Source: an uncultured Clostridia bacterium (GTDB lineage: Bacteria; Bacillota; Clostridia; Monoglobales; Monoglobaceae). Taken from it: DNA of 64,000 nt. Below are positions 54,419 through 62,195 of this stretch, piece by piece. Where the stretch lies: positions 62,001-126,000 of the forward strand of contig CAJTWN010000002.1 of the NCBI GenBank assembly GCA_910580105.1, given 5' to 3'. Both the position numbers and the translations under genes were made by a program. The notes under the pieces are model-generated. The model saw only the letters and a list, made by a program, of their open reading frames with translations, was not told the origin of the DNA and did not search any database. The stretch's first letter is position 1; every line of letters starts with the position of its first letter.

Positions 54419-55150
54419 TCAAATCCTCTCCGGGTCAATCCCCGCAAGTTTCCGGATTGCACGCATAACAGAATCCTCTGAAGTTCCCCAAGGCTCATCC
54501 CGGAAACGGTAGTCAAACTTTTGAACAAACCAATCCACCTCTTTTATCAGCCGCTGAAAGTTTTCTTTCTGCACAGGAATCAACGCAGCTGCCAAATCCC
54601 GGTACTTCTCATCGGACAGCCGCCGCTTCCCCTCCGAAAGAATCAGGTCAAAATGCTCCAGACAGAAGCCGCGGCCCGCCACAACCTTCCTTCGGAACGC
54701 CTCCTCATTTTTCCATAGATAAAAGAAGGTATCGACATAGCTGTCCATCCTCCCCTGCATCCGCGCACAGGCATAGCAGGAACCTCTCATCTCATGGCTC
54801 CGCTCCAGATAGGCCGAGGGCGCTTCTTCTTTTTTAAACAACCCCTTTTTCTTCGGCAACGCTAATTCTGCATCCAAAAGGGTTTCCATCTCTCCGCACC
54901 ACTTTTTCAGATGGGTGTCCACCATCAATGCAACACCCAGCCGGTTCTGCGCCTGATACATCTGCCGGTAATGACCTTTGCAGAATCCCATCTTATCGGT
55001 ATTTTCCCGGACGTCCTCTTCCATATAAGAAGGGCCGAGAATATAGTTCAGAATATCGTCCTCCAGTTTTTCCGTAAGGACACAGAACGCACATTCGTCA
55101 TCCTTTTCAAAGGCTTCGTTCACCGGAATGGTATAAAGTTTTTCCTTCAT
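54419..55150 (-). CDS. DUF6062-like Cys-pair protein
   Basis: The 243-residue cytoplasmic protein starts MKEKLYTIPVNEAFEKDDEC. It holds repeated Cys motifs: ECAFCVL, MGFCKGH, GSCYACARM and RGFCLEH, two CxxC-type pairs each followed by a CxxH. This layout could bind Zn or an Fe-S cluster. Such genes are often misannotated as ABC substrate-binding proteins, but there is no signal peptide. It is co-directional with pdp and ends 2 bases after its start region. Confidence 0.7.
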   Translation of the reverse strand: MKEKLYTIPVNEAFEKDDECAFCVLTEKLEDDILNYILGPSYMEEDVRENTDKMGFCKGHYRQMYQAQNRLGVALMVDTHLKKWCGEMETLLDAELALPKKKGLFKKEEAPSAYLERSHEMRGSCYACARMQGRMDSYVDTFFYLWKNEEAFRRKVVAGRGFCLEHFDLILSEGKRRLSDEKYRDLAAALIPVQKENFQRLIKEVDWFVQKFDYRFRDEPWGTSEDSVMRAIRKLAGIDPERI

Positions 55151-55205
55151 CCTCTTCGTCTCCTCTCAAAACTGCTTACAGTTTCATATGCACCGCCGTT
55201 TTTTT

Positions 55206-55637
55206 CTATTCCAAATCCCCGGATAACTTCTTTCGCATCTGTATATGTGGACAAGACTCATCATATACAATTGCTCCGGCTTTTGCATAGCCCAGGGTTT
55301 GATAAAATTCCACCGCCGTAAGCTGGGCCAGCAAGACCGTTTCCACAGCACCGGCCGCCTTTGCGGCCTCTTCTAATGCCAGTACAACCGTCCGTCCAAG
55401 CCCCGTCTTCCGCATCGGCTTTCGCACAGCAATCCTTCCAATGGCAAAACAGCCGTCCTCCTGCCGGAACGTCCGCCCCACCGCCGCCGGAACGCCGTCA
55501 ACATAGCAGACACAGTGTATCGCCCAATCATCTGTTTCGTCAAATTCATTCTGAAATCCCTGCTCTTCAACAAAGACCTCCTGCCTTATCTTCTTTGCAT
55601 CCGCCGTGCATTCATGGAATATTTTTATCTCTTTCAT
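55206..55637 (-). CDS. GNAT-family N-acetyltransferase (ElaA-like)
   Basis: The 143-residue protein has the acetyl-CoA loop RKPMRKTGLGRTVVLALEE and the N-terminal EVFVEEQGFQNEFDETD typical of the ElaA/YjcF group. Substrate unknown. It is upstream of the DUF6062-like gene by 55 bp and on the same strand, so probably in the same unit. Confidence 0.88.
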   Translation of the reverse strand: MKEIKIFHECTADAKKIRQEVFVEEQGFQNEFDETDDWAIHCVCYVDGVPAAVGRTFRQEDGCFAIGRIAVRKPMRKTGLGRTVVLALEEAAKAAGAVETVLLAQLTAVEFYQTLGYAKAGAIVYDESCPHIQMRKKLSGDLE

Positions 55638-55692
55638 TTACATCACCAAGCCCATTATAACACAGCCGCAACCCCGGCGCAATGCCATAAAC

Positions 55693-55721
55693 TTGACAAT
55701 TTTACGAAAGGAGGGTATACT
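55693..55721 (+). promoter_or_regulatory. promoter of the SLH-MBL gene
   Basis: TTGACA (55693-55698), 17 bases, TATACT (55716-55721), 60 bases before the start. Confidence 0.85.
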
Positions 55722-55780
55722 ATAAAAAATTTTTGCAAAATAGCCAAGACAATAAATTTTTTGATTGTGAGGTAGAATTT

Positions 55781-57223
55781 ATGAAAAAGAAAACAATTGC
55801 CGGTCTGCTGATCATCGTCCTTCTGGTTTCGGTCTCCTCTTTGGGATTCGCGGCGACCTTTACGGATGTTGAAGGCCATATGGCGGCAGACTATATCAAC
55901 GAGATGGCAGACCGCGGTATCATCAGCGGTTACGGCGACGGCACCTTTCTGCCCGATGCCAACGTTCAGCGCTGTGAATACGCCAAAATGCTGACCGGTG
56001 TTGCAAACCTTCCCGTCTCCGACGGAAATGCAACCCCCTTTGCCGATGTGAATGTGGACGAGTGGTATTATCCCTATATCCGCGCCGTACAGCCTTATCT
56101 GAACGGCTATACAGAGAATGGGACAATGTACTTTCATCCGGAAGAATATGCCACCCGTGAAGATGTCACCGTTGCTTTGATGAAAGCCCTCAGATATGAC
56201 CTTTCCTCCTATTACTATATAGAGAATCTTTTGGTGGATAAGTTCGTTGACTATGAAAGTGTTTCGCCCCACAACCGCCCCTATATCGCGGCAGCGGTGG
56301 ATAAAGGCTATATCACCGGCAACACCGATGGCACCTTCCGCGGAAAAGACCCCATTACCCGTGCAGAAATTTCCATCATCCTTTGCAGAGCTTTCCCGCC
56401 TTCGGTGGAAATCGTCGCCGGTTTGGATCCGAATAACACAGATGAAAACAACGCCGTCAATCCAAAATTGACGGCCTTTTTCTTGGATGTAGGCCAGGGC
56501 GATTCTGCTTTTATCGAACTCAGCGACGGCAAAACCCTGCTTATTGACGCAGGCACCAAAAGTGCAGGAGAGAAAATTATCAACTTTATCCGCGGCAGAG
56601 GCCATTCCCATCTGGACTATGTGATCGCCACCCATCCCCATGCCGACCATATCGGCAGTATGGATCAGGTACTCTCTGCCTTTTCCGTCGGCGCTCTGTA
56701 TATGCCGGAGGCATCCGCAGACAGCCAGACCTATCAGCGGATGATGAAGGTGATTGACGAGAAACAGATTCCGGTTTTTACCCCAATCCCCCTGCAAACT
56801 GCTTTCATCTCCGGTATGCAGACCGGAGTCTTTCTTTCCCCCGCTCCCCAGTTTTTCACCGACCTTAATAATCAATCAGCAGTTTTAAAACTCACTTATC
56901 AAAATACCGCCTATCTCTTCTGCGGTGATGCGGAAGAAGCGGCAGAAATACAGATGCTGTCCTTTGGTTCCATGCTGGACAGCGATGTGCTGAAGGTCGG
57001 CCATCATGGTTCATCCACCTCTTCATCCGAAGCATTTCTTGCAGCGGTTACGCCCATTTATTCGGTCATTTCCTGCGGCAGGGCCAACAGCTATGGCCAC
57101 CCTTCCGATCAGACATTGATGCGTCTTGCGGCAATTGGAAGCCAGGTGTTCCGCACCGACCTGCAGGGAACCATCACTATTGCAAGCGACGGCAGCGGCT
57201 TTGAAACAGCCGCTGAACGATAA
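55781..57223 (+). CDS. SLH-anchored metallo-beta-lactamase-fold hydrolase (ComEC C-domain-like)
   Basis: The start is ATG 55781 (MKKKTIAGLLIIVLL, signal peptide ending AA) after GAGGTAG. The protein has about 480 residues. Three SLH repeats (about 25-210) are followed by a ComEC/Rec2-type MBL domain (about 230-475). That domain has FFLDVGQGDSAFIEL, the metal motif ATHPHADHIGSM, FCGDAEE and KVGHHGSSTSSS. The SLH repeats would hold it on the wall outside the cell. The catalytic residues are complete. It is a lone gene with its own promoter and strong terminator. Substrate unknown; nucleic acid or a phosphodiester is a guess from the ComEC likeness. Confidence 0.9.
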   Translation: MKKKTIAGLLIIVLLVSVSSLGFAATFTDVEGHMAADYINEMADRGIISGYGDGTFLPDANVQRCEYAKMLTGVANLPVSDGNATPFADVNVDEWYYPYIRAVQPYLNGYTENGTMYFHPEEYATREDVTVALMKALRYDLSSYYYIENLLVDKFVDYESVSPHNRPYIAAAVDKGYITGNTDGTFRGKDPITRAEISIILCRAFPPSVEIVAGLDPNNTDENNAVNPKLTAFFLDVGQGDSAFIELSDGKTLLIDAGTKSAGEKIINFIRGRGHSHLDYVIATHPHADHIGSMDQVLSAFSVGALYMPEASADSQTYQRMMKVIDEKQIPVFTPIPLQTAFISGMQTGVFLSPAPQFFTDLNNQSAVLKLTYQNTAYLFCGDAEEAAEIQMLSFGSMLDSDVLKVGHHGSSTSSSEAFLAAVTPIYSVISCGRANSYGHPSDQTLMRLAAIGSQVFRTDLQGTITIASDGSGFETAAER

Positions 57224-57277
57224 GCATACAGAAAGACAAAGCCACTGCCGGCATTGCTGACAGTTTACGCTGACAGC

Positions 57278-57321
57278 AAGAGGCCCACCGCCGCAGTTTT
57301 CTCTGCGGCGGTGGGCCTCTT
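57278..57321. terminator. very strong bidirectional terminator
   Basis: 19-bp perfect stem AAGAGGCCCACCGCCGCAG, 6-base loop, between the SLH-MBL gene and hxlR. Confidence 0.9.
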
Positions 57322-57358
57322 AAAATCCGGCAGAAAACAGACTGCGTATACAGCCGGA

Positions 57359-57679
57359 TTATGTATTCATCTCTTTATACGCCGTTCCCCATGCCACCAT
57401 TGCATCTAAAACCGGCCGTAAACTATATCCGGTTTCGGTCAGGGTATATTCCACACGCGGCGGCACCTCCGGATAAACTTTCCGGGTGAGCAGCCCCGAC
57501 GCTTCCATCGAGCGCAGATGGGCCGTCAAAACTTTTTGCGAAATGGCGCCGATTGATTTCTTCAATTCTCCAAACCGCTTTGTACCGCCAAGCAGTTCAC
57601 GGATGATCAGCACCTTCCAACGGTCTGAAATCAGCATAAGGGTTGTCTCCACAGGGCAAGCCGGCAATTCTTTTTTCAT
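57359..57679 (-). CDS. HxlR-family winged-helix regulator
   Basis: The 106-residue protein starts at ATG 57679 (MKKELPACPVETTLMLISDRW) with GGAGG. The winged helix covers about 15-95 (KRFGELKKSIGAISQKVLTA, HLRSMEASGLLTRKVY). The single N-terminal Cys in CPVE is the redox or electrophile sensor in several HxlR proteins. It is divergent from an MBL-like gene, its likely target, with a 16-bp palindrome between. Confidence 0.92.
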   Translation of the reverse strand: MKKELPACPVETTLMLISDRWKVLIIRELLGGTKRFGELKKSIGAISQKVLTAHLRSMEASGLLTRKVYPEVPPRVEYTLTETGYSLRPVLDAMVAWGTAYKEMNT

Positions 57680-57728
57680 CCTCTCCTCCCCCTTCTTATA
57701 CACACTAAATAAAAATATATCATCATTT

Positions 57729-57757
57729 ATTATATTCCTCCAAAGCCTCCCTGTCAA
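57729..57757 (-). promoter_or_regulatory. perfect-consensus promoter of hxlR
   Basis: Minus strand TTGACA (57752-57757), 17 bases, TATAAT (57729-57734). Confidence 0.85.
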
Positions 57758-57781
57758 GAAAGCAGATATCCGCCGCCAATG

Positions 57782-57797
57782 GTTACTTTAAAGTAAC
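57782..57797. promoter_or_regulatory. palindromic operator candidate for HxlR
   Basis: Perfect 16-bp palindrome GTTACTTTAAAGTAAC midway between the two divergent promoters; a half-site-like CTACTTTAC overlaps the -35 box of the MBL-like gene. Confidence 0.6.
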
Positions 57798-57819
57798 TAT
57801 CATACAAAAAAGTGCCTAC

Positions 57820-57848
57820 TTTACAAAAGAAACCATTGGCTTTATACT
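57820..57848 (+). promoter_or_regulatory. promoter of the MBL-like gene
   Basis: TTTACA (57820-57825), 17 bases, TATACT (57843-57848). Confidence 0.7.
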
Positions 57849-57924
57849 AAGTACAAGCAAGGAAGGATGAGCGTACGGCATCCAAGCAATTGCAACGGAA
57901 TTTATACTGAAGGAGGCAAAATTC

Positions 57925-58722
57925 ATGAAAACTTATTCTCTACATACCACAACACTTTCAAAAGGTGAAATGACCATTTACGACTTCGGAGGAATCAAAC
58001 TTCACGCCTATAAAACCAATGACTTTATTGACGATGAAGTATTTATCGTGGAAAAAAACGGCTGCGCCGTGGTCATTGAATCCCCCTGTTTCTTTGACAA
58101 CAACTATACCCTTGAAGATTATATCAAGAAACTGAACGTCACCATCGCGGGTATGCTGATTGCCTATCATGGCGCAGGCGGCAGTTTTTTGCCGGATGCA
58201 GCCAAATATGCCACGCAAAATGCAGTGGATTATTCCGAAAACGGCGGCGGAAAAGCCTTGGTTGACAATTTCGCCCAGACATTTGGTTCGATTTTTGACA
58301 ACACAATTCACAAAATCACAAATATCCTCTCAGAAGGGAAACAGACCATCGGCGGAATCGACTTTGTAATTACAAAGACACCGGAGGCTTTTGATATTGA
58401 AATTCCTGAAATAAATGCTGTCTATACCCACATGCTGAGCCATGACTGCCATTCTATCGTCGCCGGCTCTGCCCATGCTGACGGAATCATTCATACGCTG
58501 GAATCTTATATTCAAAACGGCTATGACCTGATTCTCACCTCCCATTACACACCGGAAAATCTTAAAGATGCCGAAACAAAAATTGCATATCTTACGGATT
58601 TGAAAACAATTGCCGCCGGCTGTAATGATGCCGAAGGGTTTAAAGCTGAAGTAAAAAAGAAATATCCCGATTATGCAGGAGAAAACTATCTTGAAATGAC
58701 GGCCGGATATTTCTTCTCTTAA
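57925..58722 (+). CDS. degenerate metallo-beta-lactamase-like protein next to HxlR
   Basis: The 265-residue protein has an MBL-like order (FIDDEVFIVEKNGCAVVIES, then AGMLIAYHGAGGSF, later YTHMLSHDCHSIVAGS and LILTSHYTPENL), but the HxHxDH metal motif is replaced by YHGAGGSF. It may bind metal differently or not at all. AGGAGG precedes the start. The HxlR pairing suggests induction by a reactive compound. Enzyme activity is not predictable. Confidence 0.7.
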   Translation: MKTYSLHTTTLSKGEMTIYDFGGIKLHAYKTNDFIDDEVFIVEKNGCAVVIESPCFFDNNYTLEDYIKKLNVTIAGMLIAYHGAGGSFLPDAAKYATQNAVDYSENGGGKALVDNFAQTFGSIFDNTIHKITNILSEGKQTIGGIDFVITKTPEAFDIEIPEINAVYTHMLSHDCHSIVAGSAHADGIIHTLESYIQNGYDLILTSHYTPENLKDAETKIAYLTDLKTIAAGCNDAEGFKAEVKKKYPDYAGENYLEMTAGYFFS

Positions 58723-58748
58723 ACAATTTGAATAAGCATTATAACGAT

Positions 58749-58783
58749 AAAAGAAGCAGGTTTTTAAAACCTGCTTCTTTTTA
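58749..58783 (+). terminator. terminator after the MBL-like gene
   Basis: AAAGAAGCAGG...CCTGCTTCTTT stem with an A/T loop and TTT tail. Confidence 0.8.
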
Positions 58784-58953
58784 ATGTATTTAATTTCTGC
58801 AAATGTGTTCTCAATTCTAAAACGCTCTCTGTGTCCAATGAAACTGCATCTTATCATACTTCCTCCATTTTGTCATACATAATGTATTCGTTTTCTGAAT
58901 CTATATTTATTAGACATATTCAATTATAATAAATCAAGAGGAAAGAGAAAAAT

Positions 58954-59067
58954 ATGGGAAAATTTACTCCAAAAACGTTAAAAAAATTAAACCGTTCTGT
59001 AACTGTTATTCAACCGTTGGCGTATCAATTTGCAATCAATTTATGTAATATATATACCATCCTATAA
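58954..59067 (+). CDS. 37-residue peptide before the RHH pair
   Basis: ATG 58954 follows AGAGGAAAGAG. MGKFTPKTLKKLNRS is basic; the second half (VTVIQPLAYQFAINLCNIYT) is moderately hydrophobic. It is 25 bp ahead of the first RHH gene on the same strand. A/T content here is higher than in the rest of the window. Function unknown; it could be a leader peptide. Confidence 0.45.
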   Translation: MGKFTPKTLKKLNRSVTVIQPLAYQFAINLCNIYTIL

Positions 59068-59092
59068 CGTAACACTTTAAAAAGGAGGAAAA

Positions 59093-59278
59093 ATGGAGAA
59101 GAAATTATTGAAATATACCCTTCGTCTAGATAAAGAATTGTTTCGAAAGATAAAGTATATAGCAGATGATGAACGCCGCAGTGTGAACCGGGAGATTGAA
59201 TACATAATTAAAATATCTGTTAAAAGATTTGAAGCAAAGTATGGCAAAATTGATTTAACTTATTTTTTTGAAGAATAA
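59093..59278 (+). CDS. Arc-type ribbon-helix-helix protein 1
   Basis: The 61-residue protein follows AAGGAGG. The strand KYTLRLDKELFRKIKYIAD and helix SVNREIEYIIKISVKRFE give the Arc/MetJ fold that binds DNA as a dimer. The N-terminal strand residues (Tyr-Thr-Leu-Arg) would enter the major groove. There is no toxin gene next to it. It lies in an A/T-rich island with a paralogue 46 bp downstream. Confidence 0.8.
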   Translation: MEKKLLKYTLRLDKELFRKIKYIADDERRSVNREIEYIIKISVKRFEAKYGKIDLTYFFEE

Positions 59279-59324
59279 ATATTTATATACGAATGAAAAC
59301 AAAAGATAAACATAGGTGAAAAAA

Positions 59325-59495
59325 ATGGAAGAAATAAAATATACCCTGTTGATTGACAGGATTCTATTTAAGAAGTTTCGGTATGTGGCAGACTGGGACG
59401 GGCGTTCCGCCAACCGGGAATTGGAAGTATTGGTAGAAAGATATATCAAATCCTACGAATCTAAAAACGGTGAAATAAAACCAGAGATTGAATAG
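59325..59495 (+). CDS. Arc-type ribbon-helix-helix protein 2
   Basis: The 56-residue protein starts at ATG 59325 after AGGTGA. MEEIKYTLLIDRILFKKFRY aligns with the first RHH protein (KKLLKYTLRLDKELFRKIKY) and SANRELEVLVERYIKSYES with its helix B region. The DNA-reading strand differs (Leu-Leu-Ile for Leu-Arg-Leu), so the two may bind different sites or form heterodimers. It is followed by a hairpin with TTTTTT. Confidence 0.7.
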   Translation: MEEIKYTLLIDRILFKKFRYVADWDGRSANRELEVLVERYIKSYESKNGEIKPEIE

Positions 59496-59503
59496 ATTAA
59501 AAT

Positions 59504-59536
59504 AAAAAGTATATCCTCTAATGAATATACTTTTTT
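59504..59536 (+). terminator. terminator of the RHH genes
   Basis: AAAAAGTATAT...ATATACTTTTTT, 11-bp stem. The same hairpin recurs at 59862-59896 as part of a duplicated block. Confidence 0.75.
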
Positions 59537-60652
59537 GCCATCCAAAGCATTGATTCGGGCGACCACGCAGGGTCGCCCCTACAGCGGACACACGGGTCAT
59601 CCGCGAATTACAAATATATGTCCAGCGTCACGGACATCGTTGGGCAGGGCTCCCGCAGCGTCAGAACACGACCTTTATCGCTCATTTTGGCAGATGCCAA
59701 AAGTTCACTTTTAGGTCGGTTCTTCCTTTTTCCCACAAAAGCAGAGCTTTTGCGGGAACCATACCCATCATCCGCTTTTTACAACATACCATATTCGACA
59801 TAATTTTACAATACATTTGTACGATTTGTAATTGATTTGAAAAATAATTTATACATCCACAAAAAAAGTATATCCCTCAATGGGATATACTTTTTTGCCG
59901 TCCAAAGCATTGATTCGGGCGACCACATAGGGTCGCCCCTACGGATCCACGTTTCGAAATGTGAATTTCGCAGGGCTCCCGCAGCGTCAAAACACGCCTT
60001 ATTTTGCTCGCTTTTCCAGACGGAAAAGCATCGCTTCTTCGGCGGTTCTTCCTTTTTCCCACAAAAGCAGAGCTTTTGCGGGAACCCTAGTGCGTTTTGT
60101 GGGAAAGAGGAGGTGCCGACGCCCAAAGCGAAGGTTTTTCGCAGGAAAACCGAGCAAATACGCCGTGCGTTGACGACGGGTCAAGCGTCACGCCGCTATT
60201 CTCGGTCAATTTGCCCGGTTTTCGTAGGGGCGACCCTGCGTGGTCGCCCGTCAATGCGAAAAATTTCATTTCAATGCCGGCCTCGTCGGCACACGACCAA
60301 CTTTGTTCACTTCGCGGCTTTGCTCCTTATGACCGGTTTTTCCTATATCCCACAGAACTGAGCAAATGCGCCGAGTGCCGACGACGCGGCACTCGGTAAA
60401 ATGTTTTTCCACTCGGTATATCCGCGCATTGGGTCAAGCTTCACGTTTCCGGGCGACCACATAGGGTCGCCCCTACGGATGTTTGTTTCGAAATGTGGAT
60501 TTCCCAGGGCTCCCGCAAAACGCCAACGCAGTGCGTTTTGTGGGAAAGAGGAGGCGTCGGCGCCCAAAGCGAAGGTTTTTCGCAGGAAAACCGAGCAATT
60601 GCGCCGGGCGACGACGATGGGTCAAGGCTCAGCCTTGTTCACCGGATGAAAC
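59537..60652. repeat. 1.1-kb gene-free repeat field
   Basis: Duplicated blocks include the hairpin followed by GTCCAAAGCATTGATTCGGG and the GGGCGACC...GGGTCGCCCCTAC palindrome (near 59555, 59917, 60452, and inverted near 60223). Another block, GCCCAAAGCGAAGGTTTTTC then GCAGGAAAACCGAGC, lies at about 60120 and 60565. AAAGCAGAGCTTTTGCGGGA also recurs. Many overlapping open frames on both strands come from the repeats. No binding site or known protein is seen. Confidence 0.8.
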
Positions 60653-61186
60653 CTAAGGTTTCCGGTGGTAGAGATTGTTTCCCTCGCTGTCAATCACCAC
60701 AACAGCAGGAAAATCTTCGACCACAAGCCTTCGCACCGCTTCGGTGCCAAGGTCTTCATAGGCCACGACCTCCGCCTTCCTGATGCTCTTTGCAATCAAA
60801 GCGCCTGCGCCGCCAATGGCTCCGAAATAGACCGCCCCATATTCCTTCATGGCCGCAATTACTTCCGCACTGCGCTCGCCTTTGCCAATCATGCCCGTCA
60901 GACCCAATGCAATCAGCTTGGGCGCATAGGCATCCATCCGTCCGCTGGTGGTGGGGCCGCAGGAACCAATCACCTGTCCGGGCTTTGCCGGGGCAGGGCC
61001 TGCATAATAAATCATTTTATCTTCAATATCTATCGGAAGGGGTTCGCCCTTTTCCAATGTTTCTATCATACGCTTGTGGGCCGCATCCCTTGCCGTATAT
61101 ACCTCACCTGAAATTAAAACATGGTCGCCGCTTTTCAGCTGTCTGACCATCTCATGAGTGAAGGGTGTCTGCATCCGTATCGGCAT
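60653..61186 (-). CDS. class I fumarase / tartrate dehydratase beta-subunit, orphan
   Basis: The 177-residue protein starts at ATG 61186 (GGGGGA upstream) or ATG 61174. Conserved marks are LISGEVYTARDAAHKRM, VIGSCGPTTSGRMDAYAP and IGKGERS. This subunit binds substrate, while the alpha subunit holds the [4Fe-4S] cluster; no alpha gene is in this window. It overlaps the 3' end of the HAD gene, so it belongs to the HisD/HisB-like cluster, not to a TCA operon. The true substrate may differ. Confidence 0.85.
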   Translation of the reverse strand: MPIRMQTPFTHEMVRQLKSGDHVLISGEVYTARDAAHKRMIETLEKGEPLPIDIEDKMIYYAGPAPAKPGQVIGSCGPTTSGRMDAYAPKLIALGLTGMIGKGERSAEVIAAMKEYGAVYFGAIGGAGALIAKSIRKAEVVAYEDLGTEAVRRLVVEDFPAVVVIDSEGNNLYHRKP

Positions 61187-62195
61187 TTGTATCCCCCATT
61201 TCCAAAATACTCTCAAATATAAAGTCCGCGCCCTCTTCTTCAAAGGACGCCCGCGCCGCCAATCCCTGAATACCGGAAAGAACCGCCGCAAAATAAAAAC
61301 CGCCCGCTTTGGCAGAACGCAGATCGCTGGTCGCATCGCCCACCACCAAAACCCGTTTGCAGTCCTCGCGGTAAGCCGCACCGGACAGGATCTCACTGTC
61401 GTTCAGACATTCGCCGAATGCCGCTTTCTGAAAGGCAAAAGGATGGGGTTTGGCAAGGGAATCGCCGCATTTTTGCGCTTCTTCTGCCCGTTGCACCTCG
61501 TCATAGGTGGCAATCAGTGCCGGGTCAAAATACTCTGTCAGCCCCCACAGACGCAGGGGAAACATAATTTCTGCCCGCGGCCTTCCCGTCCCGATGCCAA
61601 GACGAATGCCCTGTTCCTGCATCCTGCCCAGGGTCCGTTTTATGGATGCCAAATCCAAAAGGGGCTGCTCCATCTGCTGGAGGCTTTCTGTCTCTGCATC
61701 TCCCAGGAACCACCGCTGAAAAACGGCTTCCATCTGCCGCCAGAAACCACTGCCGCCCCGCTGAAAAAATCCCTGTTCCACAGGCAGAACAGTTGCCGCC
61801 AATCCCTCCACACCGGCGTAGATTTCCGGTGCACGGAGGGTCATGTTTTCAATAAACATACATACCGATTCGAAGTGCTGGCTGTCGAAGACGGTCATCG
61901 CCGGCTCCAGGTATTTGGACACACAAAAAACCAGGTAAGCAAGGTCCCAGTTGGTGTTTACCCCCAAATCCTTCACCGCCCGCACTGTGCGTCCGCCGCA
62001 GAATATGGTATCAAACAACAGTTCGTAGTTCTTCCGGCACCACGCCCGGTCAATGTCCTGTTTTCCATAAAACCGATAGTCATATAAAAGCTCGTAGATG
62101 GTCAGCGCCGCCGCATCCCAATAGATGAATTCGCTGGTGATGACACCATCCATATCAAAAATAATCTTATCATAATCAGTTATCTGAAACTTCAT
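61152..62195 (-). CDS. HAD-superfamily phosphatase-like hydrolase
   Basis: The 347-residue protein has motif I DMDGVI, motif II Thr in GIGTGRPR, motif III Lys in SLAKPHPFAF and motif IV VVGDATSDLRSA. The large cap insertion (about 20-190) is all helical and much longer than in simple phosphatases. It overlaps both the hisB-like gene upstream (20 bases) and the fumarase beta gene downstream, so it is tightly bound to that cluster. Histidinol-phosphate is a conceivable substrate given the company, but the neighbours look non-canonical. Confidence 0.85.
   Translation of the reverse strand: MKFQITDYDKIIFDMDGVITSEFIYWDAAALTIYELLYDYRFYGKQDIDRAWCRKNYELLFDTIFCGGRTVRAVKDLGVNTNWDLAYLVFCVSKYLEPAMTVFDSQHFESVCMFIENMTLRAPEIYAGVEGLAATVLPVEQGFFQRGGSGFWRQMEAVFQRWFLGDAETESLQQMEQPLLDLASIKRTLGRMQEQGIRLGIGTGRPRAEIMFPLRLWGLTEYFDPALIATYDEVQRAEEAQKCGDSLAKPHPFAFQKAAFGECLNDSEILSGAAYREDCKRVLVVGDATSDLRSAKAGGFYFAAVLSGIQGLAARASFEEEGADFIFESILEMGDTNADTDADTLHS

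Noticed and set aside
55655..56875. 406-codon minus-strand open frame
   Set aside because: Antisense shadow of the SLH-MBL gene.
59837..60361. 174-codon frame in the repeat field
   Set aside because: Made of repeats that also occur in inverted orientation; no known domain.
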